The notes: generated from the sequence alone by a model not told the origin. DNA of 64,000 nt from Methanoculleus formosensis (GCF_025384765.1 NZ_VHLL01000005.1:115550-179549), one strand, 5' to 3'. Positions 54,548 through 63,311 are shown, counted from the stretch's first letter. Made by a program: numbers and translations.

Positions 54548-55108
54548 TTATTCAGCCTTCCAGCATGCCCCCTCATAGACTAATCCGACCGTGTCTGCCA
54601 CCAGACGACAGTGGAGATCCGAACGGATTCGCACGATGTCTTTATGGATATCTTTTGCCTGATCAAGGAATTCAGCGCTAAACTTGATATCGAGCATACG
54701 GGAGTCAAACTCCGGGTCAGAATCCACTTCTCTGAACTGGTCACTGATGATACCCGGCTCCGGCCACCCATCCGGCGGGGGCATCATTGAGTAAACGCCC
54801 GTTTCCCCGACAACCCTGATCTCCGCAACATCGAGCTTTGCCGCGGTCTCCAGATCCGGGAGCGAGAATGAGGTGCCTGATGGGTGATTGTGAGTCAGTA
54901 TCTGGTGTTGTGAACTCAATCGGTCTGCATCTGGTATCTTGACGTGTAAGACCCCATTGTAATCGCTGCTGTAACTGTGCAACAACTCTCCCTGACTGGT
55001 GAAGATGCCGACGACCTCTTGATCACTCAGATGCCTGATCTCCTTCTCGAAATGGATGGTGTCCGGGTGTCTACAGAATATCTGCGGTACTGTCATGCTT
55101 GGTATCAC
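54548..55108 (-). CDS. JAB/RadC-like metallopeptidase-fold protein
   Basis: A 186-residue protein (Met 5 is a possible start). The segment THNHPSGTSFSLPDLE carries the His-x-His ... Ser-x2-Asp pattern of JAB/MPN enzymes, one residue shorter than in RadC, as also seen in JAB domains fused to phage head and toxin proteins. The C-terminal helical part ends with a Cys. No partner gene is next to it. Its function is unknown. Confidence 0.6.
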   Translation of the reverse strand: MIPSMTVPQIFCRHPDTIHFEKEIRHLSDQEVVGIFTSQGELLHSYSSDYNGVLHVKIPDADRLSSQHQILTHNHPSGTSFSLPDLETAAKLDVAEIRVVGETGVYSMMPPPDGWPEPGIISDQFREVDSDPEFDSRMLDIKFSAEFLDQAKDIHKDIVRIRSDLHCRLVADTVGLVYEGACWKAE

Positions 55109-55185
55109 AGATCTTGCGCTGTACAGTCACTTAGATTCAACTTTTCCTGCCTGATACCGGAAGGGCAGGCTGTTCTCCCCACCTT

Positions 55186-55478
55186 TCACCCCCCACCCAG
55201 CACCCGCACGATCACCGCCACCACCCCACCCACAACCCCGCCGGCCCCGGCGCTGCCCGTCGACAACCTCCGCTCCTCCCCGGCCTTCTCTGCCCGCCAC
55301 CCCTCCAGCGCCCGGATCCGGGCCTCGAACTCCTCAAGTCGCATCTTGCGGTACTCCCGCTCCGGTTCTCACGAACCATCGCGTCCTGCGCCTCCATTCG
55401 CTGCAACATCTTACAGATCCAATTCACATCCCGTTTTGTCTCGTAAACGAGCTCCCGGGTAGTCTTTGCGTCGGTCAT
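55186..55478 (-). pseudogene. Small coiled-coil/membrane protein, frameshifted copy 1
   Basis: It begins MTDAKTTRELVYETKRDV and ends with the Gly-rich helix of the intact gene at 62886, but is 47 bases longer. The extra bases form a palindromic element after MEAQD. The added length is not a multiple of three, so the frame is broken at or near this point. Confidence 0.75.
55339..55383 (-). repeat. Palindromic element, copy inside small-protein gene
   Basis: On the minus strand: GCGAT, stem GGTTC-GTGA-GAACC, GAGCGGGAG, ACC, then TGCGAC. The layout and conserved blocks are the same as in the other copies. Confidence 0.65.
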
Positions 55479-55502
55479 TTCGGTAACCCTCCCGGAGGAC
55501 AA

Positions 55503-56281
55503 TAAGTTATCAAACCCTGGTCCGACGATTACAGCTCGCGACGGGCTCCGGGCTGGAGCGGGAGCACCAATGGTTGCGATGTTCCGGAGCGCGACTGCCG
55601 GGACGGCAGGAGCGTGAGCACCGTCCGGTGCGAGGAACTGAGTTCGAGCACCGGAGGTGCGAGTTGCAACGTTGCAGCAGGTTTACCGCAGGATTCCAGC
55701 ACCGGCCGCGAAGATCGAACGGCCGGGGAAGGCGCCGGATCAGGCAGTACCTATACAGATAGAGAGATGCGTCTCTCTCTTAGTACTGAAGTACAGCAGA
55801 ACACGCACACAGCCCCCGGTACCGGTGCCGGGGTGGATGGATGTGCGGGTGTGTGCGAAATCCGGAATGCCGGAAAAGATCTCACGATACCACCCTCACG
55901 GGGTGAAAATCAGGATCGAACGCCCCAACGCCACCCTTTGAGTGGCATCACCGACTGCAACGCGCTGAAAACAGGTGCAAAGCGTGGGCCTGTGTTGCAA
56001 GAGTCTCTGCCCGGAGTCCTCGACTACCGGACGTTTACCCGGACGAAGAGCGAACTCGGCCGGTGTGACGTCTGAGCAGGAGAGCAACGATCTGGATGGA
56101 TACATTTTGGTCCACGTGGAACATAGTTCGACCAATGAGTGAAAAAGGTTCTGTCCGTCAACAGCACAGGATATACCGAAACTGACTCCGTTCGCCGGCT
56201 TTCGCCTCATCCGCAAGAAGGTGGAGACGATCTCCCGCCGTGCTGCCTCGCACATGAAACCGTCAGACCGAAAAAGAGGTA
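55503..56281. other. Non-coding region downstream of the uronate operon
   Basis: It contains the tandem palindrome array in its first 180 bases. The rest, up to the dehydrogenase stop, has only frames without protein character. I see no intact gene. Confidence 0.5.
55538..55678 (+). repeat. Tandem array of palindromic elements
   Basis: Several consecutive units alternate GCGA-stem-GAGC with GAGCACC-loop-GGTGCGA. The stems differ (for example TGCC/GGCA and GAAC/GTTC) while the GCGA, GAGC and GCACC/GGTGC blocks are kept. Confidence 0.65.
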
Positions 56282-57736
56282 TTATTCCCGCAACGCGTGC
56301 CGGTTCTTGTCGCCCCTGCCGATGCCACGATACGCAAACCCTGCACCGATCCACGCATCCGGGTCCACGACGTTCCGCCCATCCACGATCGCCGACCGCT
56401 CACACCCGCACAACCGCCGGACCTCGGCGGGCACCAGCCCCCGGTACTCCTTATGGCCGGCAAAGACCGCCACCGCATCCGCGCCGGCAAGCACCCCGGC
56501 AAGGTCCCGCGACAACCCCGGCGGTGCATCCGGCGATGTCGCCGGGTCCACCCAGGGATCGTGTACGGCAACCTCCGCACCGGCCGCGAGCGCCGCATCG
56601 CGGAACGGCTCCGCCGGCGTGTTCCGGGCGTCGTCCGAGTCGTTGATGAACGCCCAACCGAGCAGGGCGATCTTTGAACCTGCGAGGGTCTTGCCTACCT
56701 GTGCCAGCGCCGACTCGGTCAAATGCAACATGTGCTCGGGCATGAAGTCGTTGATGCCGCGGGCGAGGGTGTAGAGGGACTCCCGGCCCTCAGGCCAGTC
56801 GAGATCACCCCCTAGCACCTGCACCCCCCGCTCCAGGTGGTAGGTGTCCTTCGTCAGGCAGTGGCCGCCGACCCCGGCCCCCGGCCAGAGGATCGCCCGG
56901 GTGATCCCCTCGCCCTTCAGCGACGCCACCCCCGCCCGGACGTCGTAGACGTTGATCCCCATCGCCTCGCAGTAGAGGGCGAGCTGGTTGATGGCCGCGA
57001 TCTGGAGGTCGCGGAAGGTGTTCTCGGCGGTCTTCGTCACCTCGGCCGCGGTCGCGGTCATCGGGATGACCGTGCCGGCCGTGAGGACCGGCGAGTAGAG
57101 CTCGACGGCGCGGGCCGTCGAGACTTCGTCGATCCCGCCGACGATCCTGTCGTGCTCCCGGATGTTCCGGAGCAGCCGCCCGACCATCACCCGCTCGGGG
57201 GCGTGGGCCAGGCAGAAGTCCTTCCCGGCGACGAGCCCCGACTCGGCTTCCAGGATCTCCCGGGCCATCCCGGCGGTCGTGCCGGGGGTGATCGTTGACT
57301 CGAGGACGACGAGCATCCCGGGCGTGAGGTGCCGCCCGACGTTCCGTAGCCCCTCGATGAGCGGCGAGAAGTCCGGCAGGAGGTCCTTCTTGTCCTTGAA
57401 GGGGGTCTGGATCGCGAGGGTCACCGCGTCGCATTCCGCGATCTTCGAGAAATCCGCGGTGCAGGAGAACTTCCCGGCGCCGACGACCTTCCCGAGCAGT
57501 TCCTCAAGCCCGGGCTCCTCGCCCTTGAGCGGCGACTCGCCCCGGTTGAGCATATTGATCTTGTATCCGGAAGAAGCGGAATCCCGCTGGAAGCCGTAGA
57601 CGTGTTCGAAGTGCGGGACGTCCGCGAAGAGCGCCGCCGCCGGGATGCCGACGTAGCCCATCCCGATGACGCCGATCCGCCGGATCGGGCCGCGTTTATT
57701 GATGAGTGTTGCGAGGTTCTCGGTCATTGTATGCAT
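56282..57736 (-). CDS. wecC: UDP-N-acetyl-hexosamine 6-dehydrogenase (WecC/WbpA-like)
   Basis: A 484-residue nucleotide-sugar dehydrogenase: GVIGMGYVGIPAAALFAD at the NAD site, AIQTPF, an AHAPERVM segment and the catalytic Cys in GAGVGGHCLTKD (about residue 290), then LLGWAFINDSDDAR. The HAPER/GHC pattern fits the UDP-ManNAc/UDP-GlcNAc group rather than UDP-glucose. Met at 57736 or 57727 may start translation. It follows the 2-epimerase gene by 13 bases. With the aminotransferase upstream, UDP-GlcNAc may be the real substrate. Confidence 0.9.
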   Translation of the reverse strand: MHTMTENLATLINKRGPIRRIGVIGMGYVGIPAAALFADVPHFEHVYGFQRDSASSGYKINMLNRGESPLKGEEPGLEELLGKVVGAGKFSCTADFSKIAECDAVTLAIQTPFKDKKDLLPDFSPLIEGLRNVGRHLTPGMLVVLESTITPGTTAGMAREILEAESGLVAGKDFCLAHAPERVMVGRLLRNIREHDRIVGGIDEVSTARAVELYSPVLTAGTVIPMTATAAEVTKTAENTFRDLQIAAINQLALYCEAMGINVYDVRAGVASLKGEGITRAILWPGAGVGGHCLTKDTYHLERGVQVLGGDLDWPEGRESLYTLARGINDFMPEHMLHLTESALAQVGKTLAGSKIALLGWAFINDSDDARNTPAEPFRDAALAAGAEVAVHDPWVDPATSPDAPPGLSRDLAGVLAGADAVAVFAGHKEYRGLVPAEVRRLCGCERSAIVDGRNVVDPDAWIGAGFAYRGIGRGDKNRHALRE

Positions 57737-57749
57737 CTCTGTTCTGTAT

Positions 57750-58814
57750 TCAGGGTTGATATTCGGTGATGATCGCGGCGATCCGCGCAGCAGCATGGCC
57801 GTCGCCGAACCGAGCGGAGTGCCCCCGGCGCGCATCGCCGGCCGCATTAGCCTCCGCGACGATCCGGTCGGCATCCGCACCGACGAGGACGTTCCAGCCG
57901 TCCTCCAGGGTCTCGACCCACTCGGTGTTCTCCCGCAGGGTCACGCACGGCACCTCCAGTATGTAGGCCTCCTTCTGGACGCCGCCGGAGTCGGTCAGGA
58001 CCGCACGGGCGCCGGAAAGGAGGACGAGCATGTCGAAGTAGGGGAGCGGTTCAACGATCCTGACGTTTGCCGCCGGCGCGATCCCGTACTCGCCGAACTT
58101 CTTCCTCGTCCGGGGGTGGACCGGGAAGACCACCGGGGCATCCAGGCGGGAAAACGCCTCCATGATCGCCCGGAGCGCGGCGGGATCGTCGGTGTTGCTC
58201 GCCCGGTGGACTGTGGCGAGGAAATACTCCTTCGGCCAGAGGCCGAGATCGATGAAGGCCGTGGAGCGCTCCTTTGCAAGAGGGAGGTTCTGCTGGAGCG
58301 CGTCGACCATCACGTCCCCGGTGAGGTGGACACCCGCGGTGACCCCCTCGGCCGCGAGGTTCGCGACGGCTGTCGCCGTCGGGCAGAAGAGGAGATCCGA
58401 ACAGTGATCCGTCAGGACCCGGTTCACCTCCTCGGGCATCCGGCGGTCGAAGCTCCGGAGCCCGGCCTCGACGTGCGCCACCGGCACGTGCATCTTTGCC
58501 GCCGCGAGCGCCCCCGCGAGGGTCGAGTTCGTGTCCCCGTAGACGAGCACGATCTCCGGCTCTTCCTTCCCGATCACCTCCTCGACCGCGGCGAGCATCC
58601 GGCCGGTCTGGACGCCGTGGCTCCCCGAGCCGATATCGAGGTGGTAGTCGGGCGCCGGGATCCCGAGGTCGCGGAAGAAGACCTCGGACAGCCCATAGTC
58701 ATAGTGCTGCCCGGTGTGGACGAGGACCTCTTCGTGCACCTCCCGGAGTTCCCGGGAGACAGGAGCGCACTTGATGAACTGGGGCCGGGCCCCGACGACC
58801 GAGAGGACCTTCAT
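57750..58814 (-). CDS. wecB: UDP-N-acetylglucosamine 2-epimerase (WecB/WbpI-like)
   Basis: A 354-residue non-hydrolysing 2-epimerase: VVGARPQFIKCAPVSREL, VHTGQHYDY, VYGDTNSTLAG, VEAGLRSFDRRMPEE (catalytic acids and His region) and TDSGGVQKEAY (UDP binding). It turns UDP-GlcNAc into UDP-ManNAc, or the 3-amino uronate forms made by this operon. The start overlaps the stop of the oxidoreductase (ATGA). Confidence 0.93.
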   Translation of the reverse strand: MKVLSVVGARPQFIKCAPVSRELREVHEEVLVHTGQHYDYGLSEVFFRDLGIPAPDYHLDIGSGSHGVQTGRMLAAVEEVIGKEEPEIVLVYGDTNSTLAGALAAAKMHVPVAHVEAGLRSFDRRMPEEVNRVLTDHCSDLLFCPTATAVANLAAEGVTAGVHLTGDVMVDALQQNLPLAKERSTAFIDLGLWPKEYFLATVHRASNTDDPAALRAIMEAFSRLDAPVVFPVHPRTRKKFGEYGIAPAANVRIVEPLPYFDMLVLLSGARAVLTDSGGVQKEAYILEVPCVTLRENTEWVETLEDGWNVLVGADADRIVAEANAAGDARRGHSARFGDGHAAARIAAIITEYQP

Positions 58815-59725
58815 GCCGAGAGGCCCCGGTAGATCGCCTCACAGACCCGGACGTTTCCGAGCCCCTGCTCCGGGGTCACCGGGAAGGGTTTCCCATCACG
58901 TGCCGCCCGCACAAACGTCGCGAGTTCAATCTTCAGGGGCTCGACCTTGTTCACCAGGAGTTTCTCGATGATGTTCTCCTGGCGGTAGAGCCCGTTCTCC
59001 TGCCCGTAGGCTTCGGGCTTTCGGTAGACGTAGACCTCCTGGGTCATGAAGTCGCCCTCGATCGTCCGCTCCCCCTCCTCGATGTAGATTGACCGGATCT
59101 TCTTCGAGGACTTCCGCGAGGCGGAGAGGTAGACCGGCGTCCTCCCGAAGGACATAAGGGCCGCGGCGACGTCCCCGGTCCCGCTCGCGTGGACGGTATA
59201 CTCCCGTCCCGGGAAGAGGACGTTGAAGGCGATGTCGATGTCGTGGATCATCAGGTCCTCGACGACGGAACTCCCGCTCACCCGTGCCGAGGCCGGGTTG
59301 TGCCGGTGGAAGGAGACGTAGAGGGGATCACGCACCACCCGCGCAACCTCGGTGACGACCGGGTTGAACCGCTCGATGTGCCCGACGCCGACCGTCAGCC
59401 CGTCGGGGATCTGCCCGATCAACTGCTCGCACTCGCGCATGGTGAGGCAGAGGGGCTTCTCGATCAGGGTGTGCACCCCGGCGGCGATGACCTCTCCCGC
59501 CGTCCGGAGGTGGTAGGGGGTCGGGACCACGACCGAGACGCACTCGGCCTTCCGGAGGAGTTCCTCCATCGAGCGGCAGACCTCCGCCCCCGTGGCGGCG
59601 GCGACCTCCTCAGCGGCCTTCGTATTCAGGTCGTAGACGTAGGTCGTCCCGACCTCCTTGAGCTCGGAGTAGACCCTGACGTGGTTCCTGCCCATGACGC
59701 CGGTGCCGATGACGCCTGCGTCCAT
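58811..59725 (-). CDS. Gfo/Idh/MocA oxidoreductase (UDP-sugar 3-dehydrogenase-like)
   Basis: A 304-residue NAD-dependent oxidoreductase: VIGTGVMGRNHVRVYSEL, VPTPYH, IEKPLC (conserved EKP) and a VGVGHIERFNP active-site segment. Next to a DegT aminotransferase and a UDP-HexNAc 6-dehydrogenase, it most likely oxidises C3 of UDP-GlcNAc-uronate, as WbpB/WlbA do. It is coupled to the 2-epimerase by ATGA and begins right after the aminotransferase gene. Confidence 0.88.
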   Translation of the reverse strand: MDAGVIGTGVMGRNHVRVYSELKEVGTTYVYDLNTKAAEEVAAATGAEVCRSMEELLRKAECVSVVVPTPYHLRTAGEVIAAGVHTLIEKPLCLTMRECEQLIGQIPDGLTVGVGHIERFNPVVTEVARVVRDPLYVSFHRHNPASARVSGSSVVEDLMIHDIDIAFNVLFPGREYTVHASGTGDVAAALMSFGRTPVYLSASRKSSKKIRSIYIEEGERTIEGDFMTQEVYVYRKPEAYGQENGLYRQENIIEKLLVNKVEPLKIELATFVRAARDGKPFPVTPEQGLGNVRVCEAIYRGLSA

Positions 59726-60808
59726 CTAGATCACCCCGTTGATCGTCTCGCAGACGTAAGCCCTCGCCTCGTCGGTGACGTTCGGGTGGACCGGGATCGA
59801 GAGGACGGAGGCCGCGAGTGCTTCCGCGACCGGGCAGGCCGCGGCCCCGGCGTAGTAGGGCTGCCTGGAGAGGGCGACCGGGTAGTGGACGGCGCAGCCG
59901 ACTCCGTGCTCGTGGAGGTAGGTCATGAACTCATCCCGCGAGAGGGGGAAGGCCTCGGTGAGCCGCAGGGAGTACTGGTGCCAGACGTGGGTCCGGCCGG
60001 GGGCGACCGAGGGGAGCACCAACCCCGGCGCCGTGATGTGGGTACCGTAGTAGGCGGCGTTCTCCTCCCGGCGGCGGTTGAACCCCCCGAGCTTCGCGAG
60101 CTGCACTCTCCCGATCGCGGCGTTGATATCGGTCATGCGGTAGTTGTAGCCGAGTTCGGTGTGGAGGTACTTCTCACTCTGGCCGTGGTTGATGATCCGG
60201 CGGAGGCGGGCATCGTACTCGTCCGATGCCGTCGTCACCATCCCCCCTTCCCCGGTCGCCAGGTTCTTCGTGGCGTAGAAGGAGAAGCAGGCGAGGTCGC
60301 CGAGCGCCCCGGCCCGCTTTCCGTTGTACTCCGCCCCGTGGGCCTGGGCGGCGTCCTCGATGAAGACAAGATCCTTATCGTCGCAGATCTCCCTGACCGC
60401 CCCGGCGTCGCAGGGCTGGCCATAGAGGTGGACGGCGATCACGGCCTTCGTCTTCGGGCCGACCTTGGCGAGGATATCGGCCGGGTCGATCGTGGCGGTC
60501 GCCATATCCACGTCGGCAAAGACGGGGCGGGCGTTGCACATCGAGACCGAGGAGGCGGTCGCAAAGAACGTGAAGGCCGGGACGATCACCTCGTCCCCGG
60601 GCTTGACCCCGGCGGCGAGCAGCGCCGCGTGAAGGGCGGTGGTCCCGTTCGAGACGGCGACGGCGTGTGGAACCCCGCAGTACGCGGCGAACTCATCTTC
60701 GAACGCGGCGGTGACCGGACCCTGGGCGATCATGCCGGAGGCAAGGACGGCGAGAACAGCGTCGTTCTCCTCGTTTCCGAGGGAAGGCTGGGCGATAGGG
60801 ATATGCAT
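59726..60808 (-). CDS. DegT/DnrJ/EryC1 family sugar aminotransferase (WbpE/WlbC-like)
   Basis: A 360-residue PLP enzyme: AVSNGTTALHAALLA, VIVPAFTFFATAS, EDAAQAHGAEYNG and the PLP Lys in FSFYATKNLATGEGG (about residue 182). It aminates a 3-keto sugar made by the oxidoreductase, giving a 3-amino sugar. It is the first gene of the four-gene operon; GGAGA lies upstream and a TATA element at 60855-60868. Confidence 0.92.
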   Translation of the reverse strand: MHIPIAQPSLGNEENDAVLAVLASGMIAQGPVTAAFEDEFAAYCGVPHAVAVSNGTTALHAALLAAGVKPGDEVIVPAFTFFATASSVSMCNARPVFADVDMATATIDPADILAKVGPKTKAVIAVHLYGQPCDAGAVREICDDKDLVFIEDAAQAHGAEYNGKRAGALGDLACFSFYATKNLATGEGGMVTTASDEYDARLRRIINHGQSEKYLHTELGYNYRMTDINAAIGRVQLAKLGGFNRRREENAAYYGTHITAPGLVLPSVAPGRTHVWHQYSLRLTEAFPLSRDEFMTYLHEHGVGCAVHYPVALSRQPYYAGAAACPVAEALAASVLSIPVHPNVTDEARAYVCETINGVI

Positions 60809-60854
60809 GGATTATCGATCTCCGGAAGCTGATGTCATGTTTCTTTCGTGTGGT

Positions 60855-60868
60855 TTAATATACGAGTT
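60855..60868 (-). promoter_or_regulatory. Promoter of the amino-uronate operon
   Basis: The minus strand reads CGTATATTAAA, about 50 bases before the aminotransferase ATG, in an AT-rich gap. Confidence 0.5.
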
Positions 60869-60939
60869 TGCATTTTTGATTACAATCTTGTGTGGAAATG
60901 CTTACCCTACTAAATAAAACGAAAATGGATGGCTTAGGG

Positions 60940-61269
60940 GCATCGATCTGGTGGTGTGCTTGCTGGGACGAGCACATTGACGATGCCGGTCACGTTCGCC
61001 TCGTTCGAGGCGAGGGGATCCTTCACCGACCGGGGCACCGGGGGTGCCGGCCAGAATGCCGTCCGCGCCGGGGAAGGCCTCCATCAGGAGGTCGAGGTCG
61101 GTGATGCTCCCTTCGATGAAGGTCACCCGGGGGTGGTCCAGAAGGTGCTCGATGTTTTCCCGGCCTGGCACGGTCGCGAGGTTGTCGATGATGACGACGT
61201 CGTGGTGCTGTGATAACGTGTCGGCAAGGTTCGAGCCAAGCCGGCCCCGCCGGTGACGATGTAGCGCAT
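60940..61269 (-). pseudogene. NAD-dependent epimerase remnant (copy 2)
   Basis: From ATG at 61269: MRYIVTGGAG, then after a small deletion GSNLADTLSQHHDVVIIDNL, FIEGSITDLDLLMEAFPGAD, and after another shift VKDPLASNEANVTGIVNVL. It corresponds to about the first 110 residues of a UDP-glucose 4-epimerase-like enzyme with at least two frameshifts and no C-terminal part. Confidence 0.78.
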
Positions 61270-61360
61270 GAAGAGACTATGGCGGTGGAGGCGTTTAGGG
61301 GTTTCTGAATTGAACCGGGATTCCAGGTTAGATACGGGTCTGGGAGGACATCTGCCGTCC

Positions 61361-61609
61361 TCATCCCCCGCCCAGCACCCGCACGATCACCGCCACCACC
61401 CCACCGACGACCCCGCCGGCCCCGGCACTCACCGTCGAGATCCTCCTCTCCTCCCCGGCCTTTTCCGCCCGCCAGCCCTCCAGCGCCAGGATCCGGGCCT
61501 CAATTTCTCGAGTCACACCTTCGGTGCTCCCGCTCCAGCCCTGCGGCCCGTCGCGCCCGGCAGATCCACTTCAAGTCCCAGTTCGTCTCGTAAACGAGTT
61601 CCCTACTTG
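61361..61609 (-). pseudogene. Small coiled-coil/membrane protein, decayed copy 2
   Basis: It matches the intact gene at 62886 in its C-terminal Gly-rich helix and in the ETNWDLKWIC part, but the first codons are missing at the edge of the acyltransferase gene. A palindromic element (61512-61554) interrupts it with loss of some neighbouring bases. Confidence 0.7.
61512..61554 (-). repeat. Palindromic element, copy in small-gene copy 2
   Basis: On the minus strand it reads GCGACGGG, then GGAGCGGGAGCACC-GAA-GGTGTGAC, with the same blocks as the elements at 54-56 kb. Confidence 0.6.
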
Positions 61610-62730
61610 GTGCTACCAATCAAATACTCACTATAGGGGAATTTTTGCAGAACTTCCACGGAGAGATAACTCAAAACGAGAGTTATAATGCATATCAGGG
61701 GGTAGAACAGCCAGTTATTCCAATCGAATCCAAACCGAGGGAATGTCAGAACAATGATATACAGTATGAATGCATGAATCAGGTAAATCCCGAAAGAATA
61801 TGCACCAATCTTCTCCAGCAACTTGAGTGCGGCTGATCTACTTGATACAATATTCAGGGAGATGTAGAAACTGAAGGCAAAGATAACCACGTAATATAAT
61901 GGATCTATCACAGCAGTAAGCCAGTGCCAGTAACCTCCCATCACAGGCAGGATCTGCGTTATATCGAAGTTAAAGTAACTTTGAGCGTAGCCGAAAATGC
62001 CAATAATCGTGCAACAGAGAAGGGGGATTGATGCATAATATAGTGATGATTTAGGCACAGATTTCAGCAGCAGTTCATCGTACCTTCTCCGAATGGTCAT
62101 CCCTAATACCAAGTAGAACACATATCCGATGAATTTGGTAGCCACTCCCAGTATCTGGGTGGATGCGCCTAGTATGAATATGTCCGGGATAGGATATACG
62201 TTATAGAGAACTCCAATGAGGTAAACTGCAAAGAGGAGTTCTAATATTCTTCCTCGTACTTCACAGTAATTATACAGCCGTAATATTGCGGGATAAAGGA
62301 GATACAACTGAATGATCAAGACAAAGAACCAGAGGTGGTAAAAACATCCTCCTGTTAGGTATCGATAAATGATATGCAGGATATCGAGGTTAACAGGTCT
62401 AGCAAGCACAATCGAGCCGATGTATGGTGCCGCCAGGTAAAATGTAGAAAAGATGAGATATTGTGGAAGAACGGACTTCAGTCTTTTTCTATAGAACCTT
62501 TTGATGTCTATGTCATCAGAATATTTGTTGTATAGGACAAAACCTGAGATAACTATGAAGAGCGGGACTGCAAAGTGAGAGAGAACATCGATCGACATGT
62601 ATAGCGCCGCTAGCCCGTTTATGGTGTCCATATGCGTGAAATTTGCTGATACATGGATACTTATTACGGCCAGAATTGCAAAAGCTCTCAAGATATTAAT
62701 TTCATCAAAATATCTCACCTTATTCTCCAT
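61603..62730 (-). CDS. Acyltransferase 3 family membrane protein
   Basis: A 375-residue protein (an upstream Met at 62757 would add nine residues) with about ten membrane helices. The N-terminal INILRAFAILAVISIHVS carries the conserved Arg and His of the AT3 family, which O-acetylates sugars at the membrane. It is AT-rich, stands alone on the minus strand and lies between a decayed and an intact copy of the small coiled-coil gene, so it may have arrived by transfer. No ribosome site is clear. Confidence 0.87.
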   Translation of the reverse strand: MENKVRYFDEINILRAFAILAVISIHVSANFTHMDTINGLAALYMSIDVLSHFAVPLFIVISGFVLYNKYSDDIDIKRFYRKRLKSVLPQYLIFSTFYLAAPYIGSIVLARPVNLDILHIIYRYLTGGCFYHLWFFVLIIQLYLLYPAILRLYNYCEVRGRILELLFAVYLIGVLYNVYPIPDIFILGASTQILGVATKFIGYVFYLVLGMTIRRRYDELLLKSVPKSSLYYASIPLLCCTIIGIFGYAQSYFNFDITQILPVMGGYWHWLTAVIDPLYYVVIFAFSFYISLNIVSSRSAALKLLEKIGAYSFGIYLIHAFILYIIVLTFPRFGFDWNNWLFYPLICIITLVLSYLSVEVLQKFPYSEYLIGSTK

Positions 62731-62885
62731 TAAATTAAATTGCACGGGTCTGAACATATGGCTATCGAAAATAATCTCAGTTTATTGGGCCACTGCAAAG
62801 ATTTTCGGTGGGATAGAAGTTCTTTCTTTCACTCCAGACGTACAAAGCCACACTGATCAAGGGGGAGAACGGCAGCATGGCCCCC

Positions 62886-63131
62886 TCACCCCCCGCCCAG
62901 CACCTTCACCAGCACCGCCACCACCCCGCCCACGATCCCGCCGGCCCCGGCGCTCACCGTCGAGAGCCGCCGCTCCTCCCCGGCCTTCTCCGCCCGCCAC
63001 CCCTCCAGCGCCCGGAGCCGGGCCTCAAATTCTTCATCCTGCGCCTCCATTCTCTGCAGCATCTTACAGATCCACTTCACGTCCCGGTTCGTCTCGTAAA
63101 CGAGCTCCCGGGTGGTTTTCTCCTCGGTCAT
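62886..63131 (-). CDS. Small coiled-coil / membrane protein (intact copy)
   Basis: An 81-residue protein. A charged helical part (about 1-57) has coiled-coil character (VYETNRDVKWICKMLQRME, FEARLRALEGWRAEK), and a Gly/Val-rich C-terminal membrane-like helix ends GGG. The layout recalls XhlA-type holin helpers, but I cannot assign it. Two broken paralogues lie within 8 kb. A TATA-like ATATATCC element at 63188-63198 may drive it. Confidence 0.65.
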   Translation of the reverse strand: MTEEKTTRELVYETNRDVKWICKMLQRMEAQDEEFEARLRALEGWRAEKAGEERRLSTVSAGAGGIVGGVVAVLVKVLGGG

Positions 63132-63251
63132 CCTGGTACCCTTCCCGGAGAACAGTGGGACGGGGAAGAGAAAAAGCCTGACCGTAAAGGATATATTTGA
63201 GAATCAAAGCCCGATCCGGGCTCTCCGATAAAGTCAGGCTAATCCCCTCCC

Positions 63252-63268
63252 GGGTATACCCTATAATC
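63252..63268 (+). promoter_or_regulatory. Promoter candidate with palindrome
   Basis: GGGTATACCC (perfect palindrome) followed by TATAATC, about 45-60 bases before the ATG at 63312. Confidence 0.4.
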
Positions 63269-63311
63269 GTCTGTCATATTCCCGGGACCATGCAGACATG
63301 GAGAACCAACC

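Larger units (their letters stand above)
60809..61602. other. Intergenic region with epimerase remnant and decayed small gene
   Basis: It contains the operon promoter, the epimerase remnant (60940-61269) and decayed copy 2 of the small coiled-coil gene (61361-61609). No intact gene. Confidence 0.6.

Noticed and set aside
55538..55678. CRISPR-like array
   Set aside because: The units are palindromic with variable stems and no unique spacers of even length; no cas genes are near.
55896..56354. A 152-codon minus-strand frame upstream of nothing recognisable
   Set aside because: It overlaps the dehydrogenase 3' end in another frame and shows no motif, so it was left as non-coding.
59189..60832. 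Open frame of 547 codons on the plus strand
   Set aside because: It is antisense to the oxidoreductase and aminotransferase genes, both of which have clear catalytic motifs.
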